From positions 8,839,327-8,903,326 of the forward strand of contig NC_061817.1 in the NCBI RefSeq assembly GCF_021462225.1: a stretch of 64,000 nt of DNA, in the 5' to 3' direction. The DNA is from Girardinichthys multiradiatus. Taxonomy: Eukaryota > Chordata > Actinopteri > Cyprinodontiformes > Goodeidae. The notes under the pieces were generated by a model. That model saw only the letters and a list, made by a program, of their open reading frames with translations, had not been told where the DNA came from and did not search any database. A program made the translations under genes and the position numbers. This document shows, piece by piece, positions 61,705 to 64,000 of this stretch. Within the stretch, counting starts at the first letter, position 1; each line of letters opens with the position of its first letter.

Positions 61705-62200
61705 TAGATTATTGTAAGACCATCTTTACTGTTGTCTATAAAAAGATCTATCAGGCAGCTCCTCTGAAACGCTGCTACTCAGAGTCCTGACAAAGATCAG
61801 GAAAATGGATCCCACCTGTCCTTAAAACATTGGACTGGCTACCAGTGTGTAAAAGGAAAGAATCTTGTTATTAGTCTAACAGGCGCAGAATGGTTTTGTG
61901 CCTATATACATTTTCAGAGATGCTTGTCAGGTCATAGGCCTGAGGTTACCAGAGCCCTGTTGACTCAATGTTCCAGGACCAGAACTAAACATCGTGAGAC
62001 AGCATTTAGTTTCAATGCTCCTCAGCTCTGAAACAAACTGCCTGCAAACCTGAGATGTGCAGAAACTGTTGATTTTTTTTAAATCAGGAGTGAAAATAGT
62101 ACTGTTTAATGCAGCTTTTCCATTAAGACCAAAAAGTTATTTGTCTTAAGTGTTGACTGTTTATTGGTTTTAAATGGATATTTTGCTGTTTCTTTTGTTA
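61705..62200 (+). mobile_element. L2-like LINE fossil, right part
   Basis: Continues the interrupted fossil: PPVLKTLDWLPVCKRKN near 61815-61865, FQRCLSGHRPEVTRALLT near 61910-61975, and TAFSFNAPQL and NKLPANLRCAETVDFF near 62010-62075. This is the order of the C-terminal domain of L2-type fish LINEs. It fades near 62200. Confidence 0.8.
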
Positions 62201-62726
62201 TCTAATGCTTAAATTTCATTATTATACTTTTTATTTTATTTTTTGACTTTGATCAAAATTTTCTTATTGCTTTTCCATTTTGGGTCAAAAACTTTAAACT
62301 GCTTTGTGTATAAATAATGCCGTTCTGTCTTTTTTTTTCAGCTATTAATAATTCAGACTGAAACTAATGGGGAAATAGAACAGAAACTCCCATAATATAC
62401 CTCTCAGTCTTAAGTAAGAGAATAATTAGCTAATTATACACCCGTGGTATTTGAGTGCTTCTCTCTCCAGTTGTTTTGCTTTCCATTTTGGCTTCAGCTT
62501 GCAGTGATGAGCCTTGTTTTAGGACATCTGTTTATCAGATCGATAAATTCCAGGAAATGCTGTGATTCTCAATAATACTTTAAACAACCAGTGAGAATCT
62601 ATCTTGTTATATATAGCTGCTAACTATTCTGGGTAAAATCTAAAGAAATTATGATTATAGACTGAAGCATAACTTTGCGGGCTCAGACTGAATTGTGATA
62701 CATTGTCCCCCCATTTCTTTTCACAG
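62201..62726. other. Intron 2, 3' end before exon 3
   Basis: AT-rich sequence with no element recognised. It finishes in the pyrimidine tract and acceptor TTCTTTTCACAG. Confidence 0.5.
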
Positions 62727-62809
62727 TGTGTTGTTTCGTGGTTCACAAACGCTGCCATGAGTTTGTCACTTTCTCCTGTCCAGGCGCGGACAAAGGACCT
62801 GCCTCAGAT
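62727..62809 (+). CDS. prkcb: Conventional protein kinase C (beta-type), exon 3
   Basis: An 83-bp exon completing Val71 and encoding residues to Asp98: [18 protein letters not shown], then [10 protein letters not shown]. It supplies the remaining zinc ligands of the C1A finger (Cys72, His77, Cys80, Cys88). With exons 1 and 2 the full HX12CX2CX13CX2CX4HX2CX7C pattern is present, so the diacylglycerol-binding module is intact. The acceptor is CACAG; the donor is GTGAGT at 62810. The exon ends in phase 0. The GPASD ending is the main sign of the beta isoform; alpha usually reads GPDTD. The next exon, continuing between C1A and C1B, is beyond the window. Confidence 0.96.
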
Positions 62810-62844
62810 GTGAGTACAGTCAAATAAGTATCTTGCAAAGTTAT

Positions 62845-63722
62845 TAATACTTCAAAATCTTTCCAAATTTCAATATATTTTATGATTATTATGAGGATAT
62901 TGTTTGATAGACCACCACAAGGTAGTGCATAATTAAAAAGTAAAATGAAAAGACGTGTGATTTTCAGAATGTTTTAAAAAGTGAAAACCTAAGGTGCATT
63001 TGTTTCAAATAGATTTAGGTCTGGACTTGGACTAGGCCATTGAAATACATGAATATGCTTTGATCTAAAGCATCCTATTGTAGAACTTGCTATATCATTA
63101 GGGTCATTTTCCTGCTGAAAGGTGAACCTCCCCCCAAGTCTTTTGCTGCCTCTAACAGGTTTTCTTCTAGGTTTGTCCTGCATTCAGCTCCATCCATCTT
63201 AGGCCTCTTGGTTGCTTCTCTGATTAATGATGATGGCCATGCCTTGTAGTTTGGCTTCATTCTTTTTTCATCTTTGGATGATGGATTGAACATTACTGTG
63301 TGTAATGTTCAAAGTTTGGATATTATTTCTTCTTCAGGCTTCTTCACAGCTTTATTCCTGACCTTGATGCTGTGTTCCTTTGTCTTCATGATGCTTTATG
63401 TTCACAAGTGCTCTCTACCAAACCTCTCAGGTCTATTAACTAATTAGGTGGCTAATAAAGGCTATTAGTTGCATTTTATTTTACTTAAAGGTATCAGAGT
63501 AAAGGTGGCTATATATAAATGCACATCAAACCTTTAAGACTTTTGTTTGAAAATAATGTTGAAGACCATGTATCCGTTTCCTTCCATTTTATAATTATTT
63601 ACCACTTTGGTCTGTCGGTCTGTGACATAAAAGCTCAATTATATACATTTAAGTTGTGGTTTATCATGACAAAATGTGTAAAAGTTCAAGAGATATAAAT
63701 TATTTTGCAAGGCACTGTATGC
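62845..63722 (-). mobile_element. Tc1-like fossil
   Basis: The minus strand encodes GSKRLGGRFTFQQENDPNDI (second catalytic Asp mutated to Glu in this reading) and VFQWPSPSPDLNLFE (Glu block) at about 63160-63000. N-terminal transposase text near 63240-63360 follows. Outer ends: GTAGTGCATAATTAAAAAGT near 62923, and TTTTGCAAGGCACTGTATG at about 63720. Internal deletion removes the first-Asp block. Confidence 0.82.
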
Positions 63723-63849
63723 ATCAAGTAAAATCTCTAAACCTATGCGTCAGTAATAGAGCAGCAGGTCCCTGGTTGGGGAGCTGGCCCCCAGGGGGAT
63801 TCATCCCCTCCTCCCTAACACATGCAACAACAAACATCAGTAGGGTTTT

Positions 63850-64000
63850 GATGTGTGGGACGATGGACCCTGCAAAAGTATTGAACTACTATACTTGAAA
63901 AAGTATTCGTTGCATTCCAACCTGTAATTTAAATGTTTTTTAATTTCATTGTATGTGATGGATCTGCACAAAATAGTTTATGTTGGTGAAGTTAAATTAG
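63850..64000. mobile_element. Tc1-like element end, cut by window edge
   Basis: CCTGCAAAAGTATTGAACTA, CGTTGCATTCCAACCTGTAA and the AAATTTCATT-type text that follows resemble the terminus and flank of a fish Tc1 group. No coding block is visible before the edge, so this is a textual resemblance only. Confidence 0.4.

Larger units (their letters stand above)
8390..62726 (+). other. prkcb: prkcb intron 2 (about 54.3 kb)
   Basis: Donor GTAGGT at 8390 and acceptor TTCTTTTCACAG ending at 62726. The intron is built largely of transposon remains listed separately, with unannotated AT-rich sequence between them. No other host exon or RNA gene could be supported inside it. Large early introns are usual for vertebrate PKC genes and often carry enhancers, but I cannot identify any by eye. 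Confidence 0.9.
62810..64000 (+). other. prkcb: prkcb intron 3, 5' part
   Basis: Begins GTGAGTACAG at 62810 and continues past the right edge. It is largely occupied by Tc1 fossils. Confidence 0.88.

Overview
The window is a stretch of a teleost fish nuclear genome. It is AT-rich, carries dense remains of Tc1-like transposons, tRNA-derived SINEs and several LINE lineages, and contains one recognisable spliced vertebrate gene. There is no prokaryotic gene organisation, CRISPR array or operon.

The only host gene I can support is the 5' end of a conventional protein kinase C gene on the plus strand, best matched to prkcb. Exon 1 (6425-6603) encodes the N-terminus, the autoinhibitory pseudosubstrate and the start of the first C1 domain. 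Exon 2 (8358-8389, 32 bp) and exon 3 (62727-62809, 83 bp) complete that C1 domain. The three exons join in frame into 98 codons, with consensus splice sites at every junction visible. The rest of the gene lies beyond the right edge. Intron 1 is about 1.75 kb and intron 2 about 54.3 kb, so most of the window is intron 2.

Layout: 1-6080 is upstream flank, holding a three-level nest of Tc1 elements (290-3860) and a Tc1 fossil (4640-5170). 6081-6424 is the promoter/5'UTR region. 6604-8357 is intron 1, with a 131-bp (CTAT)n array. 8390-62726 is intron 2, filled with Tc1 fossils, two SINE families, LINE pieces, a DIRS-like reverse transcriptase fragment, a GC-rich unclassified segment near 41 kb, a second copy of the young Tc1 (51144-52739), and a LINE inserted into an older LINE with a clear 12-bp target duplication (59508-61704). 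62810-64000 is the start of intron 3, with another Tc1 fossil.

Every mobile-element reading frame I could examine is broken by stops, frameshifts or deletions, so none looks autonomous. The features most worth a second look are the nested Tc1 stack, the two sister Tc1 copies with independent lesions, the LINE-in-LINE insertion, a Lys-to-Gln difference in the PKC pseudosubstrate, and several perfect short hairpins, two of them directly abutting. I found no convincing undescribed gene system. Repeat family names rest on recognising protein motifs and repeat text, not on database searches.
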